A stretch of 64,000 nt of DNA. Origin: Blastobasis lacticolella. Taxonomy: Eukaryota; Arthropoda; Insecta; Lepidoptera; Blastobasidae. Position 1 is the stretch's first letter; the number at the start of each line of letters is the position of its first letter. The notes below the pieces were generated by a model, which saw only the letters and a program-made list of their open reading frames with translations, was not told the origin of the DNA and searched no databases. Positions 1 through 10,615 of this stretch are shown here, in pieces. The DNA lies in contig LR990040.1 of the NCBI GenBank assembly GCA_905147135.1, positions 23,759,857-23,823,856 of the forward strand, in the 5' to 3' direction. The translations under genes were made by a program, and so were the position numbers.

Positions 1-340
1 AAAGCCCGACTTATTGGACGAGATTGAATCATGGTCAACAAAGTTGTGGGATCGTAAAACCTTATATCTGGGCAGTTTGCAATTTCCCGTGGCAACTCTG
101 TACGGGTCGGGTTACCTGTTTTTTTTTCGTTATTGACCCGTTTGAACAAAGCCGTATTTCGTACACTTTTGGAGACAGGTATCTAATGATCCTCGTAATG
201 TTATCCGATATAGGGCTTAGGTATTTGGAAGGAATTTAGTCAATGGTGTGGTCTTACGGATTCGTATTTCTGACCAAGATTTGAGATACAAGGGGCACGA
301 AACTATCAGAAATAGACTATAAATCATTCATTGAATTGAA
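1..340. other. No recognised feature
   Basis: AT-rich sequence with only short open frames. No repeat family or gene that I recognise. Confidence 0.5.
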
Positions 341-394
341 TTCATTTAGAAATCCATGCAATACCATTTGGTACTGCATGGATTTCTGAATGAA
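341..394. repeat. Short near-perfect hairpin
   Basis: Arms 341-365 and 370-394 are reverse complements with two mismatches over 25 bp around a 4-base loop (ATTT). It may be a relic of a foldback element or a transcribed hairpin. The very short loop argues against a normal microRNA precursor. Confidence 0.6.
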
Positions 395-470
395 TGCATT
401 TTTGGAAAGTCTCTTATAAAGTATTAAATAATGCGAAGTTTATCGGCTTTACCAGGTCATTGGTACACCC

Positions 471-625
471 CAACTTTACTGCCCCATCGGCCATATGTTC
501 TGTGAGTTATGTGCCCTGCCCATTGCCACACTGGCAATCCAGGTACCAGGTACCAGGCTTTGTAGAGATCTCTGGGGAAGACTTATGCTCAGCAGATGCC
601 GTCTTTCGGCTGATATGATGATAAT
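471..625. mobile_element. Non-LTR retrotransposon 3' fragment (family E) with 5' inversion
   Basis: 471-531 matches the minus strand of family E (compare 59750-59805). 558-618 matches the plus strand of the same family (compare 3750-3825) and ends in a GAT-type microsatellite. The two pieces are head to head, as expected for a 5'-inverted (twin-primed) insertion. No intact protein remains. Confidence 0.55.
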
Positions 626-704
626 GATTGAAATACATAACAATATTATCTTTATCTAACAATGAAAAAAAATTTTTGTTTGTAAGATAATCTTTAAGCG
701 GCCG

Positions 705-828
705 CGGGCTAGTGGCAGTGTGCTAACTAATAACGAAGGTTAAGCATCGCACCAGGTGACCGTTTCGTAATTTGAGGCTTATTGAACTACCACTGCAACC
801 TTCGGATATTGGCACCCCGTGGCACTAT
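705..828 (+). mobile_element. 5S-rRNA-like SINE fragment (family S3)
   Basis: Contains a GGTTAAGCATCG block followed by GGTGACCGTTT, as in the internal control region of 5S rRNA, and ends in GGCACCCCGTGG. The copy at 12068-12312 shares both ends. The middle of this copy is shortened. Confidence 0.5.
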
Positions 829-861
829 TATCCTATTACAAATCCTATCTACCTATATGTA

Positions 862-1061
862 CATAGTATAAAACAAAGTCGCTTCCCGCCGTCTGTCCCT
901 ATGTATCTATCTAAGCTTAGATCTTTTAAACTACGACACCGATTTTATTGCGATTTTCAGCAATAAATAGAGTGATCCAAGAGGAAGGTTTATAAGCAAG
1001 AAAAAAAAGTAGGTAGGTGTAAAGTAGATGTACGCGAACGAAGTCGCCTGGGGTCACTAGT
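862..1061 (+). repeat. Family K repeat
   Basis: Starts near TATAAAACAAAGTCGC, carries the AAGGTTTATAAGCAAG block, and ends near GTCGCCTGGGGTCACTAGT. About ten copies lie in the window in both orientations. No protein is encoded. The class is unknown to me; it could be a non-LTR 3' end or a non-autonomous DNA element. Confidence 0.65.
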
Positions 1062-2055
1062 TAATATTATAAATGCGAAAGTACGGTATGTAAGAATGGC
1101 TAGATGAGTATGGCGATCTTTCTACCAAACAATTTTTCTGGTAGCATAGTAATATTTCCATTCGAGAGATATTTGTTACTTCTTCACGTAAAAACTACTG
1201 AACGAATGTTGATTAAACTTAGCAGTAATGTAGCTTATGGCCCAGAATAGCACATAGGCTATCATTTATCCCGAAATTCCGAAACGTAATACCCGAAGTT
1301 TGCGCGAAAGGAGTCACGAGCAAAAGCTAGTTTTTTATTGAAACCTAGTTTAAGCAATAATATCCAGAGAACCAAACCCGGGTAATCTTATTAAATATTA
1401 AACCAATTATAACTTAGGATATCAGGTAGACATTTTCCATTCCTCTTTGGCCGGTAATGGAATCAGTTGGAATTATCATCTTTGTGGAAGTTTGGGCACG
1501 GGTAGCTCTGTAATTAATTTTGGATTGTTTGTATTGTTAAGTTTATTGATTAGGGCAACTATCTCTCTAATCTGGTCCAGTTTTGAAGGAAGCTGTTTGC
1601 CACTGCTAGTAATCTTTTAGAATAGAATAGAATATAGAATACAATATCAAGGTTACGCTGCGACTTGCTGTTCGGTGTACAAATTAAAATATCTGTAGGC
1701 TTATTTTGAAAACAGTAAAATTACTCGTCTATCACGCTTAATAAAAATAGAGTAGTTTCAACTCAATATCATTACACTACAAATACCTATCTAAACTCAT
1801 CGAATTAAATATTATGTCTCAAAAAAACTATAGGGTACGTAATGTCAGAAAAATTAAATATATCAATGATTACCTACCTACCTATTGCCAGCGGTTTTCA
1901 ACCGCGTACTGTACAGATCTCAGTAAACTTTCACGCGGGACCCTATTATTTTCTCAGAATAAAAATTTGCCTAAGTCACTCGGGAATAATGTAATGAAAG
2001 AATTTTTAAAATCAGCCCTGTAGTTCTTCGATACAAACAACGATACAAATATTTT
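1062..2055. other. No gene; short repeat piece near 1185-1290
   Basis: AT-rich. The 1185-1290 stretch (ACTACTGAACGAA, then GTAATGTAGCTTATGGCCCAGAAT) is shared with 60052-60300 and is a dispersed repeat. The rest is unrecognised. Confidence 0.45.
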
Positions 2056-2079
2056 CTTTTTATAGTAAAAAGTCAGTAT

Positions 2080-2425
2080 TATAAAGTGGAACATTGTGTA
2101 GGTTAGGGGTAATATCCGAAACTCCAAAATTGAATTTCAACTCAACTAGGGGGTACTTATTCCCATTACGTAGATCCTCTAGTGGTGTCCACTGTCCACG
2201 CGAAGATTCGAAAGAACGTTTCTCGCTCGTACGATTCGGATGTGGAATGAACTCCCAGCCACAGTGTTTCCTTTGGACTATGACATGGGATCGTTCAAGA
2301 GGTATATAAGAGGTCTCCTTAGAGGCGGGCAACGCATTGATAGCGACCCTGGTGTTGCGGGTGTCCACTTTCCATCAGGTGGCCCGTTTGCCTGTTCGTC
2401 TGCCTAAATTTAATTAAAAAGAAAT
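2080..2425 (+). mobile_element. Family W retroposon copy
   Basis: Ends with the family W 3' block (CACTTTCCATCAGGTGGCCC, then GTTTGCC) and an A-rich stretch. The 102-residue reading frame on the minus strand here is a by-product of the repeat: a version with the same residues occurs at 34380-34480. Nested copies at 52588 and 61589 show that family W inserts with target duplications and an A tail. Confidence 0.6.
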
Positions 2426-2804
2426 CCAAAAACATTAAGCTATGAGTGTTGATAATAGCTTTTTGTTATTCTACTCCCATTTATTATCTCTACATGACCA
2501 AACCAACTCAGCATTCCTTTCTCTGTCGTCAATGAACAAGTCTCCTTTAAGTTTTCATCATTTAAAATCACGATAACGATTCAAAACACATAGTTGCCTA
2601 TCTATTTAAAGACTAGGTCTTGTGCAAATAAAAATAAAACAGACTAAAAACAATCCGAGTTCTAATAAGAGAGGCAGCGTAATGTATAAATTGCGTGTTT
2701 CAATGTTCCAATGACGATTTATACAGTGGCCTTTTTGCAGTATAAACATATCACAGTACGGTTTGTACAGTGTCCCCGGTGACAACTGTAATTACAATGT
2801 GCGT
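2426..2804. other. No recognised feature
   Basis: AT-rich, with no convincing frame and no named repeat. Confidence 0.4.
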
Positions 2805-3080
2805 CGGGGGCCTAGTGGTTAATAAGAGGTCCGACTCGTAAGCGAGAGGTGCAGAGGTGTAGCCGACTCGTGAGCGAACCCCAATACGGCCGTACCAATA
2901 CTCTTTTCTGAATTAAAATATACATTAGTAACTCTAACTGGCGCTGTTACGGTGACGAAACCTGCACGCATATTTAGGCGACTGAATGTGTAACCATGAT
3001 CCAATCTGGTTAGGTTCCCCTGGTTCCCTATGGTCGCGGAGGTCAGATGGCAGTCGCCCCACTGTATTACTCCAGGTAAT
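2805..3080 (+). mobile_element. SINE family S2 copy, diverged
   Basis: Begins with a degraded tRNA-like head (CCTAGTGGTTAA, then GACTCGTAAGCGAGAGGT) with a small internal duplication of the GACTCGT segment. It continues into the S2 body with CAGGCGACTGAATGTGTAACC-type sequence and the ATGATCCAATCTGGT block. The distal tail is missing. Confidence 0.65.
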
Positions 3081-3104
3081 TATAATTAACTGATGTGACT
3101 GATA

Positions 3105-3510
3105 AATAATGTCTATGTCTATGTCTATATGCCAAATCGAATTCCGGGCCCTCACAATAGGCACTGAACTTGCAAATTGTTAAACATTATAATGTCACCT
3201 GGGAGTAACTTCTTCCAAAAAAGATGTAGAGATTATTAGTAATTAAATTTTAGTCATACTTATACATATAATATACTGTCCATACTATATGCACATGCAA
3301 AGTTGTTTATTCAAGGCAAAATGAGATGTAGTGCAAATCCGACAGGCCACTAACCTTCTATTATGTACTTATGACATGTTTTATCCATAATAGTTTTAAA
3401 TTTGTATTACATGTGTAAACTAGATTTTGGCGGCGACTTTGTACGTTAACATTGGTAAATAATTTGTAGGTAAACAATTTATTAAATGTTAATAATAGAG
3501 ACAAGTGAAT
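3105..3510. other. No recognised feature
   Basis: AT-rich spacer with a short (GTCTAT)n-like run at 3110-3130. Confidence 0.4.
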
Positions 3511-3836
3511 GAGAGTTTATCGCATCAGAAATGAGGAGATCCGCAAGCGAACCAAGGTCACCGACATAGCTCTAAGGATTGCCATACTGAAGTGGGCAGG
3601 GCACATAGCTCGAAGAACAAATGGCTGATGGGGCAGTAAAGTTCTCGAGTGGCGACTACGTACCGGAAGACGCAATTTGGGTAGGCCTCCCACAAGGTGG
3701 ACCGACGACCTGGTAAAGATCGCGGGTACCAGCTGGATGCGGAAGGCACAGGAGCGGCTTTGTGGAGATCTCTGGGGGAGGCCTATGCATAGCTGTGGGC
3801 GTCTTCTGGCCGATATGATGATGATGATGAAGTAAT
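3511..3836 (+). mobile_element. Non-LTR reverse transcriptase C-terminal remnant (family E)
   Basis: The plus strand reads like the C-terminal tail of insect endonuclease-reverse transcriptase elements (RTE-like): IRKRTKVTDIALRIA, then LKWAGHIARR, then TGRRNLGRPPTRWTDD, then AGTSWMRKAQ. At least one in-frame stop breaks it after the ARRTNG segment. It ends in a GATGATGATG microsatellite. The catalytic RT and endonuclease domains are absent, so this is a 5'-truncated dead copy. The clade assignment is from memory of the family and is moderate. Confidence 0.75.
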
Positions 3837-4120
3837 AGAGACAATCTTTAAGATAACTGACCAACCGTCAGGCTCTTCGAGAAGAAGCTCATTCCATATT
3901 TTACAAACGCGCCACAAAAAAGCTCGCGATGACTTTAGACCTTTTTGACGTTTAAGGACCACTTCTTTATTTGTGACAAACACAGACTTTCACACCAAAT
4001 TCTATCCTATCCTAATACAAGTTTGTAAGGATGCCATTCTTTGCATATACTACAGAATGGGTTTTGGTGTTTCCACTTGACACGCACGCACGCCGTACCC
4101 GCAGGCCGCCCGCAAACACA
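3837..4120. other. No recognised feature
   Basis: Unrecognised AT-rich sequence between two repeats. Confidence 0.4.
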
Positions 4121-4134
4121 GACACATTGCCAAT

Positions 4135-4260
4135 AGTCACTTTTATAAAAGACAGTCGCTTCCCGCCGTCTGACCCTCTGTATATGTGATCTAGGTACGC
4201 TTAGATCTTTCAAACTAAGCAACACATTTTAGTATGTGGTTTTCAACAATAAATAGACAG
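4135..4260 (+). repeat. Family K fragment
   Basis: Contains GTCGCTTCCCGCCGTCTG and the CTTAGATCTTTCAAACTA block, ending in CAACAATAAATAGA. Its ends are lost. Confidence 0.55.
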
Positions 4261-4389
4261 ATTGAAAGATTTAAAGAAAGAAGAGACATTTATTACACAT
4301 AGCACACCACGACACAATAACAGTTACAGTTACAAAGGAAACATTAATAATTAAAACATCTAAAACAATGCCATGTCACTATATGCCAT

Positions 4390-4635
4390 GTAAACGGTAC
4401 CCACTCAGCATGTGCTGTTAGTCGCAAGAAGCGACTCACAGCGCTGGTATTCTGTGGGCCCATATTCAAGATGTTTATGGGGTAGGACAATACGCGAACG
4501 TAGTCGCAGCGGGCCAGTTTGTAGTATCATAAATTCCATAATTAGTAGTAGTATTAGTGTCCATAGGCGGCGGTGACCACTTTCCATCAAGTGGCCCGCA
4601 TGCCTGTTTGTCTGCCGGATAACATAAAAAAAGAA
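4390..4635 (+). mobile_element. Family W fragment with older repeat debris
   Basis: 4555-4625 carries the W 3' block (GGTGACCACTTTCCATCA, then GGCCCGC) followed by an A-rich run. 4480-4520 has a piece resembling the K end (GCGAACGTAGTCGC). Confidence 0.5.
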
Positions 4636-4922
4636 GAATTAATAGACAATAATTATAATTAGTAACTTAGCTCGGAGATAAAAGCGTACGAATCTAAAAA
4701 CTTTTCATTCACCATTCAGGATTGGAGCGTCTCGTGAAAACAGAAACTCGATTATTACTTGCTTATTGGTTTCGAAGAAGTTTCAATTTCTACCGTAATG
4801 AGTAACCGCCTTGGAAGTTTTCGAAAGAAATTAACGGGATGAAGAATATTAAATAGGAGCCATTACTAAAATTGTACGTATTCACACTGGTATATACCTA
4901 CCAATATATGTTTTTTAAATAT

Positions 4923-5190
4923 TAGACCAGACAGGCATTTGACCGCCATCCCATTTGTTGGTAAGTTACGATGCGGCCGAAGATGGAGCACAGTCTATTC
5001 ACTATATCCTTGAAGGCGTTCATACTACAATACAAAAGCAGAATCGAACCACATCTAACAATGCCAGGCAGAGATAGAGCGTATTCGAAAATGACACTCA
5101 TAACCAAAGACGAGACGCCACCCGGCCGGGAATCGAACCCGAACTCTGCATAGCAAACTGTCATAGTCACCATTGGACTATTCAAGTCAT
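4923..5190 (-). mobile_element. tRNA-like SINE, third head type
   Basis: On the minus strand the head has an A-box-like TAGTCCAATGG and a perfect B box GGTTCGATTCC followed by CGGCCGGGTGG. The body reads toward 4923 and differs from S1 and S2. Only this copy was seen in the window, so the family assignment is tentative. Confidence 0.5.
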
Positions 5191-6118
5191 TAATTAATCT
5201 AAGATAGGTACATTACGTAGACACAGCACTCACGATGTTGACATTAAGTGGCATAATTAAAGACAATGAAAGATTATCTCCAGTAACAGATATTTAATCC
5301 CAGACTTATTCAAGGATTACAATTTGTGTATTTTGTTGATTTATCTTGGAGTTAGGTTAGCAGTTTCATTGGCCATACAGAAAATAGAGAGGCACTGTTG
5401 TTTTTAGAAAGATTCTACGTCTACGGATGTGTTCATACTACATCTGACATCTGATTGCAGTTCCACTGACTATTACGGGACTTCTTATGTGGAACGAACT
5501 CTAGATACCCGAGTAAAACAGAAAAAAAATAGTACAAAAACTAAAAACCCCGACTGCTATAACAATTGAAAAGTTAAAAATAAGCCAAATGGTGTGCGTA
5601 AATAGATGCAGAAAGTGCTAACGTTAGTTTAATTTAAACTAGAAAGCATGTGATGCCCCATTTTCATACAGGTAAGTATGTAGACATGGATATATAATAA
5701 TTATAGAAATTTATTAAGATTGGTCAATTTCGTACATTATGACGGAGGAATAGTGCTGATTGCAACTCAAGTATTGACATTTGGTACCCTGTGCTATCGT
5801 GTTCACTGTGAGACCTCATAGTAATGTTTCTGTATTGTTACACTACCTGAGTACTCAATCGAATCTATTATAAATCGATGTCCTTGCCAGTACCTTGACC
5901 TCACACAACACGCCGCTGGCGCCTCACACAGGGCAATAAACCAATATCGACTGTGCAAACATACAAATAAAGCTAAAAATCAATTAACACAATCTTCTCG
6001 TGCAGGCTTCAATGCTTCTTGGATACTGGTGATTTTGTTGACAGACTTTCGCTCTTATTTCGATGTAAGCAACGTTTATAATCGTCTGGGTATTGGCAGT
6101 GCAGTCTTATACATATGT
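5191..6118. other. No recognised feature
   Basis: About 0.9 kb of AT-rich sequence with no open frame longer than noise and no repeat I can name. Confidence 0.4.
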
Positions 6119-6124
6119 ATGTAT

Positions 6125-6513
6125 GTCGCAGCCGGATGGTTAAATTAGCCGGTTTACTAAACGGCTAGCTTTTTGAGCAGTTATTTAGTTGAAAATTTGC
6201 CAGTTTCATAAGATTTTAAAGTGATGTTGAAAAAACGATATTGCCTCGAGTTTACGCAACTCTTCCACACATTGTTCCAATGCTAACCTACCCACAATAA
6301 CTTCAAAGTATAATAATAGTTTGCATTAGGTTTCTATTCGGTTAGTTTAGGTTAGCATTATGACAATGAATAGAAGAGCTCCGTAAACTCGAGGCAATAT
6401 CGTTCATTTGACTTTACTTTCAAAGTTCATGAATTTGGCCAATTTTCAATTAAATAACTGCTTATATAGCTAGCCGTTTGATTAACCAGCTAATTTAACC
6501 ATTTGGCTGCGAC
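6125..6513. mobile_element. Foldback MITE, 389 bp
   Basis: The left end GTCGCAGCC pairs with the right end GGCTGCGAC, and pairing continues for more than 80 bp. An inner pair around 6236-6300 and 6340-6405 (ATATTGCCTCGAGTTTACG and its complement) extends the fold almost across the whole element. It is flanked by ATGTAT at 6119-6124 and 6514-6519, a possible 6-bp target duplication in low-complexity DNA. It has no coding capacity. Confidence 0.8.
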
Positions 6514-6720
6514 ATGTATATTACATACATACTCACGCCTATCTTATGTGTGTATTTAATTGTTTTCATTAATAAATCACTCGATTAAAGGCCGCTTGTC
6601 TGCGACAGCGTATCGCCTGATCATCTCTGATATAACACCTTATATGAACATGTCAGCGAATAACTTACAATCAGCGATAAGCGTAGACTTGACCGATATT
6701 GGTCTCCAGATTTAGAAGGA

Positions 6721-7093
6721 CTGTTTACACGATTCAAGTAGATAAGTAATTTAGTTACAATTAAGTCGTATGTCAACTTAAACTCCGCGTGTAAACAGCC
6801 AAACAAGTAGTAAGTTGCCTATTAAGTGGGCTAGTGATTTAGTAAATATAATCTAGTCTATTCTTGGGCAACTATGTGTTCCTGCCGCTGTAGCCAATCA
6901 CTTTACTTGCTACTTGCCGCGTGTGAACAGACGGATTAGTTGTATAGTGGTCTGTGATTTGGTGGCTTGTATGAGGGAAAGCACTGACTACTTACTACTT
7001 AACGCCTAAACCGTGTAAACGATTATTTACTAAATCACAACTTAAATTTAAGCTAATTTAGGTACCACTTAATCACTTAAAACGTGTAAATAG
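6721..7093. repeat. Cluster of CGTGTAAAC motifs
   Basis: The motif CGTGTAAAC or a one-base variant occurs at 6788, 6920, 7012 and 7083, and its reverse complement (CTGTTTACACG) at 6721. The first two form an inverted pair spanning 78 bp. This is probably one or more short inverted-repeat elements with shared ends. Confidence 0.5.
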
Positions 7094-7384
7094 CGATAAC
7101 CCTTTAAAGATAATCCGAGGAAAAACCATTTTATGTAAAATTGGTTCGCCAAGCCTCTTAAACTCATAACGGTATAATTGTGAAAAAGGTATCAGGTCTC
7201 ACGAAGACCCAAGCCCCTATCTCTACAAACTTTTCTCTACAAATTCTACACTTTGGTCAAAAAGTATGGCTAGGCCCTTTCATAGAACATGAAGACTGGA
7301 TTTAGTGCTTCACCAACGCGACGTAAAGGATGCAGCATTAGAATACTATTCAAGTGTAGCAATGAAAATATACAAAAACATTGT

Positions 7385-7540
7385 AGGGAAGGGTAGGTGT
7401 AGGGTAGCGTAGGTGTTGAACAGGTGTAGGTTAGGCGTAGGGTAGAAGTAGAGTAGGGGTAGGGTAGAATTAGGGTAGGGGTAAGACAACACACGAACGA
7501 AGTGGCGCCGGACCAACTAGTAATTTATAATTTGATAGTT
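7385..7540 (+). repeat. Degenerate TAGGGTAGG-type array
   Basis: Irregular GTAGGGTAGGTGTAG-like units end in a K-type end (CACGAACGAAGT, then ACTAGT). It looks like local expansion of the purine-rich part of a K element. The similar stretch at 55105-55205 also joins a K end. Confidence 0.55.
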
Positions 7541-8294
7541 CTGTTATGGAAAGAAAATTACCCGCAAAAATGGAAAATTCGGGAAAGCTGGTAGAGCTTT
7601 TATCCTTATGAAATCAAGCCCATAACTCAGCAATCGAACGATTTATTGAAATTTGGACTTCCAATGTGAGGTCAGATATTTTAACCCCCGTATTATAAGT
7701 ATGGCGTGTGTATATGTGTAGCTGTATACCTGTGTATGTGTGTGTCTGCCTGCATCAATCGGTTCAGTGGTTAAGGAAATATTTGAGTTCATGAACACTG
7801 TCGGAGGTTTTACTCGCAGTTAGGTAATAATATTAAATAAAAAAATATTAAAAATGGAGGTTTTGAGTGTCATATTATGACTTTAGTTTATTCCTCTGAA
7901 ACCAATCGAGTAGGGTGTCACAATAAAGCTCTTCATCGATTTTAAATATATTTATTTACACTCATATCGTAATGTGCCAATTACATATTCGAAAACAGTC
8001 GTTTAAGGGTACACTTTTTCACCTGTCTATAATTTTTTTAATAATTACTTTTCGATACAGCATTTCCCACACTATTTTCATTACAGCTGTAACGTAATAG
8101 TAGTTAAAAAACACTTAAAAATACATTTTGCATTTAAGTTTTTAATAGCTGTTGGGGGTTTTAGTTGTTGTACTACTTGCTTGTGAGTCTGGGTAACAAA
8201 ACTAGAATTGTTCAAAAATTACTATGTGCTGTCCAATAATTTGGCCCCCATTGTGATTTTAGAGCGCAAACCCCACATTTTCCTCTTATGCTCG
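7541..8294. other. No recognised feature
   Basis: AT-rich with a TG-rich run near 7700-7750. No gene seen. Confidence 0.4.
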
Positions 8295-8575
8295 CAGTGT
8301 CATCATCATCATTACAGCCCATAACAGTCCACTGCAGGACTTAAGGCCTCTCCCACGAAAGGTAAGGTTATTGCCATAATCTCCACGCTAGGCAGGCGGG
8401 TTGGAGATCGCAGTGTTATAAATATAAGAATGGAAAACGCTGCTGCCCATTTTCCAGCCTACGGAGACTCTAAGATCTTTTGCCTCGAAAACATTAGTCG
8501 CCTTGTACGACACCCACGAGTGTAAGGGGTTGGTGCAATTCTACTCTGCCGGACACCACTGTGCTCGCAGTGTGC
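8295..8575 (-). mobile_element. Non-LTR 3'-end fragment
   Basis: Starts with CATCATCATCATTAC microsatellite, then CAGTCCACTGCAGGAC and CTCCCACGAAAGG. The same sequence is at 14148-14335 in the opposite orientation, ending in GATGATGATG. Non-coding tail of a retrotransposon, truncated. Confidence 0.6.
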
Positions 8576-8824
8576 GGCAACGCTATTACGAAACTGCATT
8601 AATAAACTAAGTGAAATCAGCACAGAAGGTATTTAGCATACGAGTGTGAGCTGTAAGTGATCTTGCACAATTATAATTAATTCACTTTTTACTGAACTTT
8701 GGCATTAAAATAAGTGTAAATATCGAAATTTATTATCATACACGCATATTCATTATCATAGTAGAGTGACGCATGTTTTGCATGATCGGTTTCAACGTTG
8801 GAAAACCCCCAACACAGTACAGAT

Positions 8825-8990
8825 AAAAAAAATTATTGGCGTTAATGTTTGGCAGATCAGATAATTACAGTGTAGCGACTGTCATCTGAACTCCGTGATC
8901 CTGCGAACAGGGGAACTTGACCAGATTAGATCATGGTTTCACATTCAATTGCCTGAATGTTTAGGTTTTACACGATTTTGTCCCTCATCG
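8825..8990 (-). mobile_element. SINE S2 fragment, internally deleted
   Basis: GGCGTTAATG joins directly to TTTGGCAGATCAGATAATTA, so the GC-rich segment is deleted. It continues through the ACCAGATTAGATCATGG block. Confidence 0.6.
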
Positions 8991-9044
8991 TAAACAACAA
9001 ATTTATTAGAACCTTGTGACGGGTTACAAATTATAAAATCATCA

Positions 9045-9115
9045 GTATCATCACCTTGGCGTCATGTCCTGGTTGTGCCCCAGCTTGCACGCGGGACCGA
9101 GAGTCCGCCTTTCTG
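9045..9115 (-). mobile_element. SINE S2 tail fragment
   Basis: TCACCTTGGCGTCATGTCC followed by GGTTGTG and the TCCGCC box, matching the 3' part of S2. Confidence 0.5.
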
Positions 9116-9159
9116 CTACACTTGGCCCACCTCGCTCGGTCACCATTATCACACTATAT

Positions 9160-9522
9160 CATCATCATCATCATCTTGGCGTTAATGTCCCGGTTGTGCT
9201 CTCGCGCACGAGGGCCTGGAGTCCGCCGTGACCATGATCCAGGATTTAGCAGGTCAGGTAATTACAGTGGAGCAACTGCCATCTGACCTCTATTACCCTG
9301 CTACCAGGGGAACTTTACCAGATTGGATCATGGTTACACATCCAGTCGCCTGAATGTGCAGGTTTCATCACGATGTTTTCCCTCACAAGAGCATGGGTTA
9401 GTATCCAACTAGTGTACATAACTCAGAAAGCAGTCATTGGGACATGGCCGGAGCGGGATTCGAACCCGGGACCTCTGGCTTACGAGTCAGATACTCTAAC
9501 CGCTCGGCCACTGACGCTCTAA
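9160..9522 (-). mobile_element. SINE S2, full length
   Basis: Minus strand. The tRNA-like head at 9450-9522 has an A box (TGGCCGAGCGG) and a perfect B box (GGTTCGAATCC). Next comes the TGTACATAACTCAG-type linker, the conserved ATCCAATCTGG and GGGGTCCGCC-type blocks, and the end CATTAACGCCAAGATGATGATG. One of the best preserved copies. The head is a SINE promoter, not a working tRNA gene. Confidence 0.85.
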
Positions 9523-9540
9523 TGCATTACCACATTATAA

Positions 9541-9760
9541 AATACTAGCGGCCCGCCCCGGCTTCGCACGGGTAGTAAACCTTAACAAATTATACACCTG
9601 AACCTTCGTCATGAATCACGTTGTCTAAAACCGCACTATGTAGTCTGTGTGTGAATACCGCATGAAAATCCGTTTAGTAGTTCTTGAGTTTATCGCGTAC
9701 AGACTGACAGTAAGACACGCCGTGGGACTTCGTGTTTATAATATGAAGTAATTATATTAT
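9541..9760 (-). repeat. Family K-related repeat (GGCTTCGCACGGG type)
   Basis: Starts with ACTAGCGGCCCGCCCCGG and GGCTTCGCACGGGTAG and runs to a TGGGACTTCGTGTTTATAAT end. This is a sister type of family K, also seen at 55204-55549 and 60395-60690. Confidence 0.6.
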
Positions 9761-9769
9761 ACTTAAGTA

Positions 9770-10530
9770 TGTACTGAGTAGTGTCCCGTTACAAACAGGA
9801 CACCATATTACGATCACAAAAGTTCCAACCGTCTCCTCAACCATTTTAGAGGGAAGGGGGCGACCCGGCTCCTGACGGCCGTATTTCTTGACATTGACTC
9901 CCCTCCCGTACGTATCCCGTGCTGCCTAGATAGCCGAGCGGACTGAGCGGCGAACACGCGACTTTTTTCTAATATTCACATTTTTAAACTCGTGATATCT
10001 TTCGAATGGAATGTCTGAATTGAATAATTCAAAAAGTTGTATAAAGGTATTGAAGTAGTCGTGAATATGAAGTAATTGATTTTGATAAGGATTAATACCA
10101 AGGTACAAATAAAGAGCGTTTTTTAGCGGCGGCATTTCAATTAAATTTTCAAAATAAAAGAACACTTATAATATAATAGTTAGACATATACTGTCGCGAC
10201 ACTTTTTGTAGATAATGATGTGTTCTGCAAAGTCGTAGTACATTACTTTGTTCTATCATCAATAGTTTTCGCAGCGCACGCGATGTAAGGAATTTTTTGG
10301 GTATTTTTCTACACCTTCGGTTACATTGTTCAAATTTTACCAAGGATCCCTAATTTTTTTCAAAATGAAATGTAGCCTATGTCAAATTGGAAGAATGTAG
10401 CATTCTATTGGTGAAAGAATTTTTTTAATCGGCCCAGTACTTTTTGAGCCTATTCATTACAAACATACAAACATACAAAAATAGGTACAAATCTTTCCTC
10501 TTTATAATATTAGTGTAGAAATAAATATGC
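9770..10530. other. No gene; retroelement-like tail at 10380-10510
   Basis: The block ending CATACAAACATACAAA and CTTTATAATATTAGTGTAG resembles a dispersed repeat end. The rest is unrecognised. Confidence 0.4.
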
Positions 10531-10534
10531 TTGA

Positions 10535-10615
10535 ACAATTCACACAGCGCTATCAAGCCCCAAAGTAAGCAAAGCTAGTGTTATGGGTCCCATATTTCTT
10601 CTATTTCAAATAGAA
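10535..10615 (-). mobile_element. SINE S1 tail fragment
   Basis: Carries ATTCACACAGCGC, then AAGTAAGCAAAGCTAGTGTT, the 3' part of S1. Confidence 0.6.

Noticed and set aside
2060..2368. 102-aa minus-strand frame
   Set aside because: The same residues recur at 34380-34480, within family W repeat copies.
3656..3844. His-run protein frame (HHHHH) on the minus strand
   Set aside because: Produced by the GAT/ATG microsatellite tail of a non-LTR fragment.
7385..7490. Telomere-like repeat (TTAGG-type)
   Set aside because: Units are irregular TAGGGTAGG/GTGTAGG, not the insect TTAGG repeat, and they join a K element end.
9450..9522. tRNA genes at perfect B boxes (9470, 18296, 33110, 40065, 46715 and others)
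   Set aside because: Each is followed by the S1 or S2 SINE body and lacks proper acceptor-stem pairing. They are SINE heads, not tRNA genes.
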